DNA of 64,000 bases from Streptomyces mirabilis (GTDB lineage Bacteria > Actinomycetota > Actinomycetes > Streptomycetales > Streptomycetaceae), in NCBI RefSeq assembly GCF_039503195.1, contig NZ_JBCJKP010000001.1, positions 310,001 to 374,000 on the forward strand, given 5' to 3'. The notes below the pieces were generated by a model, which did no database searches, was not told the origin of the DNA, and saw only the letters and a program-made list of their open reading frames with translations. Each line of letters starts with the position of its first letter. Within the stretch, counting starts at the first letter, position 1. The translations under genes and the position numbers were made by a program. Positions 44,543-53,265 of the stretch are shown here, in pieces.

Positions 44543-45941
44543 TACTGCAACGGCGTTTGGCGTGACTGTTGGCCAGGTTGGTCGTTGGTGTGGTTATGGG
44601 TGGGGACCTTGCTGGTGCCAGGCAGTGGGCGGGCGAACTGGATCGGTTGCACGAACGGTTTGAGCACCGGTTCGCCCGCAGTGAGCCGAGGGAGTCGGCT
44701 CTGGCGTATATGCAGGGACTGATCGCTCCGCTCGAGCGGAAGAACGGCTGGACACTGGCTGAACAGGCAGGTCACGCTGCCCCGGACCGCATCCACCGGC
44801 TGCTGAACCGGACCGACTGGGACGCAGACGAAGTCCTCGGCGACGTGCGCGACTACGTTGTCGAACACCTCGGAGACCGCGAGGCCGTCCTGATCGTCGA
44901 TGACACCGGTTTCCTCAAGAAGGGCATCCGCTCGGCCGGCGTGCAACGGCAGTACTCCGGCACCGCCGGACGCACCGAGAACAGCCAGATCGGTGTGTTC
45001 CTCGCCTACGCCACCGGCCGCGGACGCGCCCTGATCGACCGCCGCCTGTATCTGCCCACCTCGTGGACGGACGACCGGGAACGCTGCCGGCGGGCCGGTA
45101 TCGACGACAGCGTCACCTTCGAGACAAAGGTGGCCATGGCCAAGGCGATGGTCCGCAAAGCCATCGCCGACCGCATCCCGTTTCGGTGGGTGACCGCGGA
45201 TGCCGCCTACGGCTTCAGCAAGGGCTGGCGCTTCGAGCTGGAACAAGCCGATGTCTTCCACGTCATGGCCACCACCCGGCACGACACCGTCGTCACCCGC
45301 TGGTCCATCGATCATCCTGTCCACGACCTGTTCCCCGGCCTGCCACGGCAGAAGTGGAAACGCCGCTCCTGCGGCGCCGGGGCCCACGGCCCGCGCGTGT
45401 TCGACTGGGCCCGCGTCGAGGTGCGGCCCTGGCACCGGGAAGACCGCCGGCACTGGGTCATCGCCCGCCGCAGCGTCCGCCGTCCCGAGGAGATCTCCTA
45501 CTACATCGCCTACTGCCCCGCCGACACCACCCTGGACGAACTGATCCAGATCGCGGGCAGCCGGTGGGCCGTGGAGGAATGCTTCCAGACCGCGAAGCAG
45601 GAGTGCGGCCTGGACGACTACCAGGTCCGCCGCTACCCCGGCTGGCACCGCCACATGACCCTCGCCATGGCCGCCCACGCCTGCCTTACCGTCCTGCGCG
45701 CCCGCGAACTCGACGCCGACAAAGCAGAAACGGATCCTCCCACCTCATCCACTACAGCGTCGCTGAGATCAGACGCCTGATCCACAGGCTCACCCACCGC
45801 TGGCCCACCCCCGTTGACCACATCCTGCACTGGTCAACATGGCGCCGCAGACGGCAGCATCAAGCACGCGTCAGTCACTACAAACGACGCGGACACAGCC
45901 CCTGAAACTGCCCAGCAATCAGCACAAACACCGTTGCAGTA
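44543..45941 (+). mobile_element. IS701-family insertion sequence
   Basis: The ends read TTAGTACTGCAACGG at 44539-44553 and inverse CCGTTGCAGTACTAA at 45931-45945. IS701 elements duplicate YTAR; here the left flank is TTAG and the right is CTAA, which are inverse and not direct copies. This is what recombination between two insertions would leave. The right end abuts the N-terminal half of the PIG-L gene. Confidence 0.8.
44596..45905 (+). pseudogene. IS701-family transposase, frameshifted near the end
   Basis: MGGDLAGARQWAGELDRLHE opens the protein. The DDE residues lie in AVLIVDDTGFLKKG, RWVTADAAYGFSKG and SRWAVEECFQTAKQECGL, followed by YRRYPGW-type VRRYPGWHRHMTLA. After KAETDPP one base is missing near 45740, and the normal C-terminus continues in another frame (HLIHYSVAEIRRLIHRLTHR to HYKRRGHSP, stop 45905). 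All catalytic residues precede the lesion, so the shortened protein might retain activity. Confidence 0.85.
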
Positions 45942-45942
45942 C

Positions 45943-46318
45943 TAAGCAGGTCCACGTCTTCCTCGCGCAGGACAGCGGCCAGCCGCTCGGCCGCCTCCTC
46001 CGTGTCTGCCCGCACAAAGCGTGCCCGATCCGGCGGATCCGGATAGAGCACGGCACCATGGCCGCTGCTCGCATACCCCAGGTGCACGACGCGTGTCACG
46101 CCCAGCACGGCCGCGCTCGCCTGCAGTTCACTCAGGCGCAGCGCTCCGCCCTCCGGCGCGGCATCCATGAGGCCATCCGTGGCGACCACGATCACCACGC
46201 GGTGTCCCTCGGCAGCGACCTGCGCGAGCGTGCCACCTGTTAGGAACACCTCGTCGTCCGGGTGGGCGTGAAAGGCCAAGACGGTTGCCATGGGCCCATC
46301 CTGGACCACGGCACTCAT
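45943..46318 (-). pseudogene. PIG-L deacetylase, N-terminal half (severed)
   Basis: MSAVVQDGPMATVLAFHAHP with DDEVFLTGGTLAQVAAEG carries the zinc motif HPDDE, then VVIVVATDGLMDAAP, VTRVVHLGYASSGHG and LREEDVDLL. AGGAG lies six bases before ATG 46318. After DVDLL the sequence runs into the right end of an IS701. The missing half is at 30327-30774 in opposite orientation. Upstream, 70 bp away, lies a 160-bp ISL3 end fragment. Confidence 0.92.
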
Positions 46319-46381
46319 CGCTGTCTCCTGCCCCACCTCGCACATGATCCGCCGGCCATGCCCCAGCGGAGGCGGAGTGAT

Positions 46382-46541
46382 ACGAAACGTGACCACCCCA
46401 GCAGCCCGCTCCACCGACTCCACCACCACACCGGCTAAATGCGGCAGCAACCGCCCCAAATCTCCTGAACCGCACACCCAGTTGATGCCCAGTTAAGACC
46501 GACTCCGTCACAAGATCTCCGACAGAGCCAAATTACGTGAC
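46382..46541 (-). repeat. 160-bp duplicate of the ISL3 right end
   Basis: Identical to 32046-32205 except for two substitutions, in direct orientation 14,336 bp away. It covers the ISL3 inverted repeat, the first 32 codons of its transposase ([20 protein letters not shown]) and 13 bp beyond the element (AATTACGTGAC). Because the identity passes the end of the IS, both copies descend from one locus. Confidence 0.92.
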
Positions 46542-46841
46542 CGCCGACACCGGACGCCGCGGCTCCTGGTTCAGGAGCACGACGAGCTCACCGAGCGGTC
46601 CCGATTCGGGGAGTTCGCCGGCGCCACGACCGCCGACGGGAACTGCGGGGCGGAGGGCCTGGCGGGTGGCGCGGGGCCGCTGGGCGGCGATCCAGGCCAG
46701 GGTGCGGCATACCGGGCTGCGGTCGAGGGCTGGAGGCACTCGTGTCCCGGTTCCATTGTCCGGAGTGGGGGAACACCTGGTACGCCAGCGACAGCCCGCT
46801 CGACACCGGGGCCCCAGTAGTTCTCGCCGAGAAAACGCTGG
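46542..46841. other. 300 bp of debris
   Basis: A minus frame ALDRSPVCRTLAWIAAQRPR, LPESGPLGELVVLLNQEPRR looks like the end of a gene but has no start or recognised domain. No repeats seen. Confidence 0.3.
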
Positions 46842-47489
46842 CTACACGTCGCTGGGGTCTCGTTTGTTGCCCTGAACTCGCACCATGATGAGGGTGCGGG
46901 GGCGAGGGTCGCCAGCAGGACCCGGCAGGGTGCGGACGTGGACGCAGGCTGGGATGGCCGCGAGTCCGTGCGGTTTCGGGGTGAGATCGAGGACCACGAG
47001 GAAGTTCACGGGTGGGCCTGCGACCTGGTAGGAAATCGCCTGGGGCCCGTAGGTTTTGGCGTATGCGTCCCAGGAGGGGTCGGTCCAGTCCCGCTTGAGC
47101 TCCAGGGTGATGAGTTCAGTGTGGGGCTGCCAGGCGATGTCGACGCGGCCTCCCCCGATGTTGGTTTCCTCCATGCGCACCCGCAGACCCTGGCCCCGTA
47201 GGAAGTCTCGGAGGTCACGCCCGAGTTCGGCTTCGCGCGGGTTCGCCTCGTCCTTCTTGAGCTGGCGGAGGTAGGCCCGCGCTTGGCCTCCGTATTTCTG
47301 TGTCTCGGACAGCCGCAGGTCGACGAACCGGAGGAGGTGCAGGAGCATGCGGTCCACGTCGGCGGCGAACTGGCCGGCGTATCCGTACGGGCATTGCTCT
47401 TTCAGCTGGCGATGGATGTCGCGGAACGCCGAGGCGATGATGGGCACTTCGTCGACCGGCAGGGCTGCCTGCCGGGAAGCGAGCATCAC
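46842..47489 (-). CDS. PD-(D/E)XK nuclease-like hypothetical protein
   Basis: At least 215 residues. A helical N-terminal part (FRDIHRQLKEQCPYGYAGQF, ETQKYGGQARAYLRQLKKDE) leads to a core with NIGGGRVDIAW, then ITLELKRDW: the Asp and the E-x-K of a restriction endonuclease-like active site. A tail follows (VNFLVVLDLTPKPHG). The frame stays open and protein-like upstream (LSAADTERLQNLLADVPELS) to about 47590 without a good start, so the true start may lie there or be lost. It may be a defence or DNA repair nuclease; no partner is adjacent. Confidence 0.65.
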   Translation of the reverse strand: MMLASRQAALPVDEVPIIASAFRDIHRQLKEQCPYGYAGQFAADVDRMLLHLLRFVDLRLSETQKYGGQARAYLRQLKKDEANPREAELGRDLRDFLRGQGLRVRMEETNIGGGRVDIAWQPHTELITLELKRDWTDPSWDAYAKTYGPQAISYQVAGPPVNFLVVLDLTPKPHGLAAIPACVHVRTLPGPAGDPRPRTLIMVRVQGNKRDPSDV

Positions 47490-47644
47490 AGCGATCCGGT
47501 CACTCAGTTCCGGGACGTCTGCCAGCAGGTTCTGCAGGCGTTCGGTGTCTGCTGCGGAGAGTCCGAGCCCGGCGCGCCCGGCTACGCCACGAGATCGACA
47601 CCGGTGGTTTCCCCGTCCCCAAAACCTGACGGCCCGGCGGTATC

Positions 47645-48481
47645 ACTAGCGACGCCCACCAGGACGAAGAACGCCCCGACGCGGCCGCCTTCGGCGCCGC
47701 CATCGACGCGATCCTCGCCTACTCCGCCGGCGCTCCCCTGCCAGTGGCGGCGTCCGGTGTTCACGAGCTGGGCGGCGGCGGAGAGCCAGCGGGGACCGTC
47801 GTATCGAAGGACACCGGAGCCGTACTCCTGTCGTTCGACAACGCCGCCCCCTTCGGGCCGCTTCTGCTGGATGCGCAGCGGCTCCAGGCCGAGCCGAACC
47901 TCGTCGACGTCTACACCGCCCACCGCATGCGTCATGCCTTCCGGGTCCTTCTCGCGGATGAACAGCGGGATGACGGTCCCGCGCCTGCCCCGCTGAGTTC
48001 CGCGCCAACCCGATCGAGGCTTACCGGTCTTGCGGTCGGAGCGTCGGCGCTTGATCTGGACAGCCTGGAGGCCTTCGCCGCGAACCTGTGGCGCGATCAG
48101 AACTTCTGGCCCGACGTCATCGAACTGCTTGTCGTGACAACGCGACCAAAGGGCGGATTTTACGTCCTGAACAGCGAGGCACGCCTGAACCGAGCACAGG
48201 AAATCGCACGCATCGACGACGACTACGCACTGCGCACTGCGCACCGTCAGAGTGTCGCCCAAATCCAGCAGGCTGTTGCGACGGCGGCCGACCCTCAACG
48301 GCAAGGGGAAAACCGACATCCTCCTGCGCATCGGCGACCGCAACGTGATGGTGACGCCGAGTCGTACCAGCTGGCCGTCAGGCTCCTGGTCGGCGCCCGC
48401 GCAGCAGGGCAACGAGCGTGGGCAGTTCGTCGTGGTCGAGCAGGGTGGAAGCGCGCCAACACCTCCGCACAAGCACATTGA
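47645..48481 (+). pseudogene. Mosaic of plus-strand coding fragments, unidentified
   Basis: A frame open across this interval shows protein-like pieces: RPDAAAFGAAIDAILAYSAG, PFGPLLLDAQRLQAEPNLVD, then LDSLEAFAANLWRDQNFWPD and IARIDDDYALRTAHRQSVAQ. In another frame at about 48290 LNGKGKTDILLRIGDRNVM resembles the core of a different PD-(D/E)XK family. I read this as several truncated genes joined together. Confidence 0.35.
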
Positions 48482-48731
48482 CCTGAAAGAAGAATTCGTC
48501 CGCCGAAAGTCCGAAGCGAACGGCATCCCACCCGCGTTCCAGCATCTGCACGCCCACGCAGTAGATGCCGAAGCCGCCGCCCAGGCCCTGCGGGAGGACA
48601 ACGACCGGCTTCGCGAGCGCGTCGCCGTCTATGCCCAGGTCATCCACGAACTCCGCACCGAGCTGGACCAGCGCACCGACAACAACACCCAGCGCAGCCC
48701 CGTCCGGAGCCTCCCCACCAGCATCACCTGA
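48482..48731 (+). pseudogene. DUF6262-like coiled-coil remnant
   Basis: AQALREDNDRLRERVAVYAQ, then VIHELRTELDQRTDNN, is a C-terminal coiled coil like that of the DUF6262 proteins found beside tyrosine recombinases in actinobacterial mobile elements. The beginning is not recognisable and the recombinases are missing. Confidence 0.4.
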
Positions 48732-48820
48732 CGCGCTCTGTGTCGGCGTACGAGCTGAAGTTCACGTGTACGCCGACACCATGAGGAGTGGCTTGTTGGC
48801 CGGTGGTGGCAGCGGGTGCC

Positions 48821-49579
48821 TTACTGGGCCTTGTAGCCGCCGTCGACGTTGAGGATGGTTCCGGTGACGAAGGACGCCTGCGGGGAGGCGAGCCAGGTGA
48901 CGGCGTCGGCGACCTCGGTGGGGCGGCCCATGCGGTTGACCGGCTGGAGGGCGGCGATGGTGGCCTCGTCCCAGGTGCCGGCCTCGATGGCGGTGCTGAG
49001 GATGTCGGTCTTGATCGCGGCGGGGGCGACGCCGTTGACGCGGATGCTGTCGGTGGCGTACTCCAGCGCAGCGGACTTGGTCAGGCCGACCACGGCGTGC
49101 TTGGTGGCGGAGTAGTTGGCCGCCTAGCGCATGCCACCCAGGCCGGCGATCGAGGCCAGGTTGATGATGGCGCCGCCGGGGTTGTGCTGAGCCAGCATCT
49201 GCTGGATCTGGTACTTCATGCCCCAGAAGACGCCGAGCACGTTCGTGGTGAGCATCTGTTGGAAGCGGCTGGTGGGCTCGTCCGCCAGACGGCCGGTGTC
49301 GAGGGAGACGCCGGCGTTGTTGACGGCGACATCGAGCCGGCCGAAGCGCTCGGCGGTGGCCGCGACCAGGGCGGCGACTCCCTCTTCGGTGTTGACGTCG
49401 GCGGCGATGAAGGCGGCCTGGCCGCCGTTGTCGCGGATCTCGCGGGCGACGGCTTCTCCCGCCTCCATGCGGCGGCCGGAGACGACGACGGCGTGGCCGG
49501 CGCGGGCCAGGGCCAGGCTGGTCTCCTTGCCGATGCCGGTGGTGGCTCCGGTGACCAGGGCGACGCTGGAAACGCTCAT
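48821..49579 (-). pseudogene. SDR-family oxidoreductase with internal stop
   Basis: MSVSSVALVTGATTGIGKET is the NAD(P)-binding start (TGxxxGIG). DVAVNNAGVSLDTG (NNAG) and IINLASIAGLGGMR (catalytic Ser) follow, then a TAG at about 49124-49126. The same frame continues AANYSATKHAVVGLTKSAAL (catalytic Tyr and Lys) to GTILNVDGGYKAQ. One nonsense change (CAG to TAG would fit) separates Ser from Tyr-x-x-x-Lys, so the enzyme is inactive unless read through. It is divergent from a TetR gene with three operator copies between them. Confidence 0.92.
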
Positions 49580-49637
49580 GACGGTGGACCTCTTTCACGT
49601 GCTGGATGGTGCGTAACGCCGACGACCCCGAAGTAGC

Positions 49638-49704
49638 AGACCGTCGGTCTCTTGCTCCTCCAAGGTAAGAGACCGGCGGTCTTATGTCAAAAGACCGGCA
49701 GTCT
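49638..49704. promoter_or_regulatory. Three TetR operator copies
   Basis: AGACCGTCGGTCT (49638-49650), AGACCGGCGGTCT (49670-49682) and AGACCGGCAGTCT (49692-49704) are 13-bp palindromes; the first two are perfect 6-1-6. They fill the gap between the divergent SDR and TetR genes, suggesting repression of both by cooperative TetR binding. Confidence 0.85.
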
Positions 49705-49717
49705 GTAAGATGGGCGC

Positions 49718-50392
49718 ATGGCGACTTTCCAGAGGGCGCGCAGCGAGGAACAGCGTGAGATCCGGCAGCGGGCGATCCTCGACACCGCGGCGGCGATGCT
49801 CGACGAGATGCCGGTCAGCGCGGTCAGCCTGAACGAGCTGAGCAGGCGCGTGGGCCTGGCCAAGTCCAACGTGCTGCGGTACTTCGAATCGCGCGAGGCC
49901 ATCCTTCTGGAACTCCTGGACCACCACTGGCGACAGTGGACGGATGAGCTCCCCGCGCAGCTGGACGCCGTGATCACTCCGGACGCCCCGGTGCGCGAGC
50001 GCACTCAGGCGTTCGCCGCCGTCCTGACCCGTTCCCTCGCGCAGCACCGCGTGCTGTGCGACCTGCTCAGTGCCCAGGCCGGCGTTCTGGAACACAACGT
50101 CTCCGCCGAGGTGGCCGCCCGCTACAAGCGTTCCGCCCTCGGCAACGTCGCCGCTCTGGCCGCCCTGGCCCGCCGTCATCTGCCCGAACTGGGCGACCGG
50201 GCCGACGGTTTGTGCGCGCAGGCCGTCATGGTGACTGGCGCGGTGTGGACGCACGCCCGGCCCTCCGCGTCCATGCTCGCCGCCTACGAGGCGGACCCCT
50301 CGCTCGCCGCCCTGCGTATGGACTTCACCGCCACTCTGGAAGAGATGCTGTCCACCCTGATCGCCGGCACCCTGGCCCGGGCGGAGGGATGA
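49718..50392 (+). CDS. TetR-family repressor
   Basis: A 224-residue regulator starting MATFQRARSEEQREIRQRAI. The HTH reads SLNELSRRVGLAKSNVLRYF then ESREAILLELL. The C-terminal ligand domain (LCDLLSAQAGVLEHNVSAEV, QAVMVTGAVWTHARPSASML) matches the group often annotated TetR_C_17. Operators lie upstream. Its stop overlaps the start of the Rossmann-fold gene as ATGA, so the two are coupled. Probable targets are the SDR gene and its own operon. Confidence 0.92.
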   Translation: MATFQRARSEEQREIRQRAILDTAAAMLDEMPVSAVSLNELSRRVGLAKSNVLRYFESREAILLELLDHHWRQWTDELPAQLDAVITPDAPVRERTQAFAAVLTRSLAQHRVLCDLLSAQAGVLEHNVSAEVAARYKRSALGNVAALAALARRHLPELGDRADGLCAQAVMVTGAVWTHARPSASMLAAYEADPSLAALRMDFTATLEEMLSTLIAGTLARAEG

Positions 50393-51090
50393 GCATGCGT
50401 GTGGCCGTCTTCGGAGCGTCCGGCATGGTGGGGCACGGCGTGCTCGACGCCTGCCTTAACGACCCTCGAGTGGGCGACATCCTGGTCGTCGGGCGCACAC
50501 CGCTGAACCTGCGCCATCCGAAGGTCCGTGAGGTCGTGCACACGGTCTTCACCGATTTCAGGGCGATCCAGGGCGAGTTCGAGGGGCTGGATGGCTGCTT
50601 CTTCTGCCTCGGCGTCTCCGCGGCGGGCCGCAGCGAGGCGGAGTACACCCGCATCACGTACGACTACACGCTGGCCGCCGCACGGGCGGTGAGTGCGCAC
50701 AACCCCTCCCTGACCTTCACCTACGTGTCAGGAGAGGGGACCGACAGCACGGAGGCCGGCCGCTCGATGTGGGCCAGGGTCAAGGGCCGTACCGAGAACG
50801 CACTGCTGGCGATGCCCTTTCACGCCTACCTGTTCAGGCCCGGATACATTCGCCCCCAGCGCGGCGCCGTCTCCCGAACCGCGGCCTACCGCCGGCTCTA
50901 CCGGCTCACCTCGTGGCTCTACCCCCTCCTGCACCGGCTGGCACCCGGGCACACGACGACGACCGAGCACCTGGGACGCGCCATGATCGCCGTCGTGGGA
51001 CTCGACGGGCGCGGCCCCCACGTCCTCCACAGCCCCGACATCAACCGCCTTGGCACCCCTGCCTCCACGAGCGCAGCCCCTGAGCGCTGA
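50389..51090 (+). CDS. NAD(P)-binding Rossmann-fold protein (NmrA/epimerase-like)
   Basis: A 233-residue protein. MSMRVAVFGASGMVGHGVLD gives the dinucleotide motif GASGMVG; GCFFCLGVSAAGRSEAEYTR and TFTYVSGEGTDSTEAG follow, with Tyr and Lys of an SDR-like site in MWARVKGRTENALLAMPF. The C-terminal part (AYLFRPGYIRPQRG) resembles atypical SDRs of the NAD(P)H-binding YwnB/HTATIP2 type. Translation is coupled to the TetR gene by ATGA overlap. Substrate unknown. Confidence 0.88.
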   Translation: MSMRVAVFGASGMVGHGVLDACLNDPRVGDILVVGRTPLNLRHPKVREVVHTVFTDFRAIQGEFEGLDGCFFCLGVSAAGRSEAEYTRITYDYTLAAARAVSAHNPSLTFTYVSGEGTDSTEAGRSMWARVKGRTENALLAMPFHAYLFRPGYIRPQRGAVSRTAAYRRLYRLTSWLYPLLHRLAPGHTTTTEHLGRAMIAVVGLDGRGPHVLHSPDINRLGTPASTSAAPER

Positions 51091-51581
51091 CGTCCGGCCA
51101 TCAACACCCCGGCATGCTTCTCCTCACAGCGGCGGCTGCGGCCTGACTCCCGTGGGGCATCGGACGGTCATGGTCACCGTCTTGCCCCGGCATGGACCTT
51201 CACCTGCACATCGGCCGAGGCCTCCTGCACCGGATGGACGGCGCTGCCATCGTCGCGCGGCGGCGCGAGGCCACAGAGCACTCCTCCTACTCACGCGACC
51301 TGCCCCCGTACCAGGAGAAGCAACGCCCCAGGCCGTAGACCGAATCGCGAAACCGGCGGAGCGTCTCCCCCAGGGCCGTGACCGGATAGGTTCACCGAGG
51401 TCTCGTGGTCTGCGGGTGCGTGAGTCACGGGTGCTCCCCGGCTTCGGCTGGTCGCAGGGCTGAGCGACCTCGTTGGCATGGTTGTAATCAACTTGCTGTC
51501 CGCCCCGGCGGGCGGGCAGGGTCTGGATCAGCGGCGGCTGACGCTCTGTGCCAGTCCCCGCCCCTACGGAGAGCCGGAGGA
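51091..51581. other. 490 bp without a supported gene
   Basis: Open frames on both strands lack ribosome binding sites and protein-like composition. No strong hairpin or repeat was found. Confidence 0.35.
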
Positions 51582-52853
51582 TTAGCCCCCTGAGGGGCCG
51601 CGCACTGGCTGAGCCTGGCCCATGTCGTCGCCGATGACTGAGGCGACAGAAGGAAGGTTCCAGTACGCCGAGTGGGTCCACATACCCGTGCTGGCCTGGT
51701 GGCTGACGGGAAGGTCCACTGGAGTGGTGCCGTCATGTAGCTGGAACACTTTGGAAGCGGCGAAAGCCAGCACATCCAGCGGCTCCCAGAGATTGGTCCA
51801 GCGGTTCAGGGAAGCCGGCAATCGTACAGGCGTGCTGCCTCCGTACGGGGTCAGTTGCCCCCCTCTGGGATCGCACACATGGAAGAAGGCCGCCTGGGAG
51901 CCGAAGGTGACCAGGGACTCGGTCCATAAGGGTGCGGTGGCGGTGGCCATGTCGACGGCGATGACACCGCCCAGGCTGTGGGCCACGATGCGCACCGGAC
52001 GGGCGGGGCTGCGTCCAAGATCGGGGTGCACTTCATCGATGACCTGGCGTACGCGGGCGTGGATAGCATTCTGGTGGCGTTGGTAGACAAGCACGTCGCC
52101 GAGGAAGCGCGTGGTGCCGGGCCCGAACCGGCTCCGTATGGCGTGGTTCAGCCGCACGCCCACCGCCTGAACTGCTGCGCCTGCGAAACGATCCAGGTCG
52201 TTCAGCCGACGCAGCACCACAGCACGGAGGCGGTTGTCATCGCCGACTCCTCCGCCGCGCAATCCGTCATACGAGTCGTCCGAGTCAGGATCGGTTTCGT
52301 CTAGGAACGCATGTGCCAGAGAACGCCCGGTCTCACGCAACAGCTGCGTGTCACCGGTACGACAGAGCCACTCTGTGTCGCCCCACGCCTCCCTCACATA
52401 TTCGAGGATGTGATCGGGATCGAGCTGATGGCGGCCGCCGTCCCGCAGCCCCTCGTCCTCCCCTTCTTTCCCTGCGACCAGATGTGCACGTATGGCGGCG
52501 TCAACTTGCGAGAGCTGCTGGCCTTCGTCGATCGTCTCAGCAAACAGGGCCGCGGCGTGGGGTTCGGCCATGACGGGCCTTGGTGACTCGCCGTCGCGCA
52601 GGGTGTCCGGACCGGTCTGGTAGGCGGGTAGCGTGGCGTCAATGAACTGGTCCTGCGCGCCCAGGTCACCCCAGTGGACCGGAACCATCTCAACTCCGGC
52701 CGCTACGGCGAGCGCCGATACGGCCGTGGAGAACTCGTCCCGATTGCGGTTGGCGACGCCATGGATGACGAAGACCGGATCGTTCACGTGCTGACTCAGC
52801 CGAGCACGATCCCGCAGAAAGCTACAGCCGATACACCATCCGCCATACCTCAT
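51582..52853 (-). CDS. Lipase/esterase-like alpha/beta hydrolase
   Basis: A 423-residue protein. VNDPVFVIHGVANRNRDEF carries the oxyanion HG motif, and PVRIVAHSLGGVIAVDMATA holds the nucleophile elbow HSLGG. The acid and base are probably in EPLDVLAF and GMWTHSAYW. The interior (LGDVLVYQRHQNAIHARVRQ) matches the large actinobacterial group of putative serine esterases linked to stress or defence loci. GAAGGA lies seven bases before ATG 52853. No signal peptide is seen, so it is cytoplasmic. It stands al. Confidence 0.85.
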   Translation of the reverse strand: MRYGGWCIGCSFLRDRARLSQHVNDPVFVIHGVANRNRDEFSTAVSALAVAAGVEMVPVHWGDLGAQDQFIDATLPAYQTGPDTLRDGESPRPVMAEPHAAALFAETIDEGQQLSQVDAAIRAHLVAGKEGEDEGLRDGGRHQLDPDHILEYVREAWGDTEWLCRTGDTQLLRETGRSLAHAFLDETDPDSDDSYDGLRGGGVGDDNRLRAVVLRRLNDLDRFAGAAVQAVGVRLNHAIRSRFGPGTTRFLGDVLVYQRHQNAIHARVRQVIDEVHPDLGRSPARPVRIVAHSLGGVIAVDMATATAPLWTESLVTFGSQAAFFHVCDPRGGQLTPYGGSTPVRLPASLNRWTNLWEPLDVLAFAASKVFQLHDGTTPVDLPVSHQASTGMWTHSAYWNLPSVASVIGDDMGQAQPVRGPSGG

Positions 52854-53019
52854 TGTGTCGATCCTTCACGGAATCGTGGCCACAACCAGTAAAGAGCCTC
52901 ATCACCGTTGACACCCAACCTAGTCGCCCCAGATCAGCGGGCTGCGCACGACTAACTTCACTGTCGAAGGACAACACCAGACCCCGACAACCTTCTCGGT
53001 GCCGGGGCCGAGCAACAAG

Positions 53020-53062
53020 AAGGCCCGGCTCCCTGCGGACGCAGCAGGGTGCCGGGCCTTTT
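53020..53062 (+). terminator. Rho-independent terminator
   Basis: AAGGCCCGG(CTCCCTGC) pairs with (GCAGGG)TGCCGGGCCTT around a short loop, followed by TTTTGTGTTTT on the plus strand. There is no intact plus-strand gene upstream. Confidence 0.75.
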
Positions 53063-53148
53063 GTGTTTTCGCTCGCTGTCAGGCTGGCTGTCGCTCCTGC
53101 TGATGATGCTTGGGAAGTGTCAACTGTGTCTGCTCACCGGCGGCCGTG

Positions 53149-53168
53149 TTGTTGTCCGCGGACAACAA
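53149..53168. promoter_or_regulatory. 20-bp perfect palindrome, GTTGTCC type
   Basis: TTGTTGTCCG joined to its exact inverse CGGACAACAA. A near copy lies at 53799-53824 on the other side of a hypothetical gene. The symmetry resembles GntR-type operators (TTGTC..GACAA). Confidence 0.65.
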
Positions 53169-53265
53169 AGCAGGAGACCAAGAGCCGGAGAAGGCAGCTG
53201 TCCCGCCTCGACGGAGTTTGGTCGCGACGCGGTAGGCCGGCCCGAGAGAAGGCCGGAGTCACCCC

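Larger units (their letters stand above)
52854..53265. other. 410-bp intergenic region with hairpin and palindrome
   Basis: It holds a possible -35 box TTGACA at about 52908, a strong hairpin with T run (53020-53062) and a 20-bp palindrome (53149-53168). No protein-coding frame is supported. The combination could be a short non-coding transcript on the plus strand. Confidence 0.4.

Noticed and set aside
47582..48601. 339-codon minus-strand frame
   Set aside because: It contains no recognisable domain, and the plus strand carries more protein-like sequence across the same interval. It was treated as a mosaic of plus-strand remnants with low confidence.
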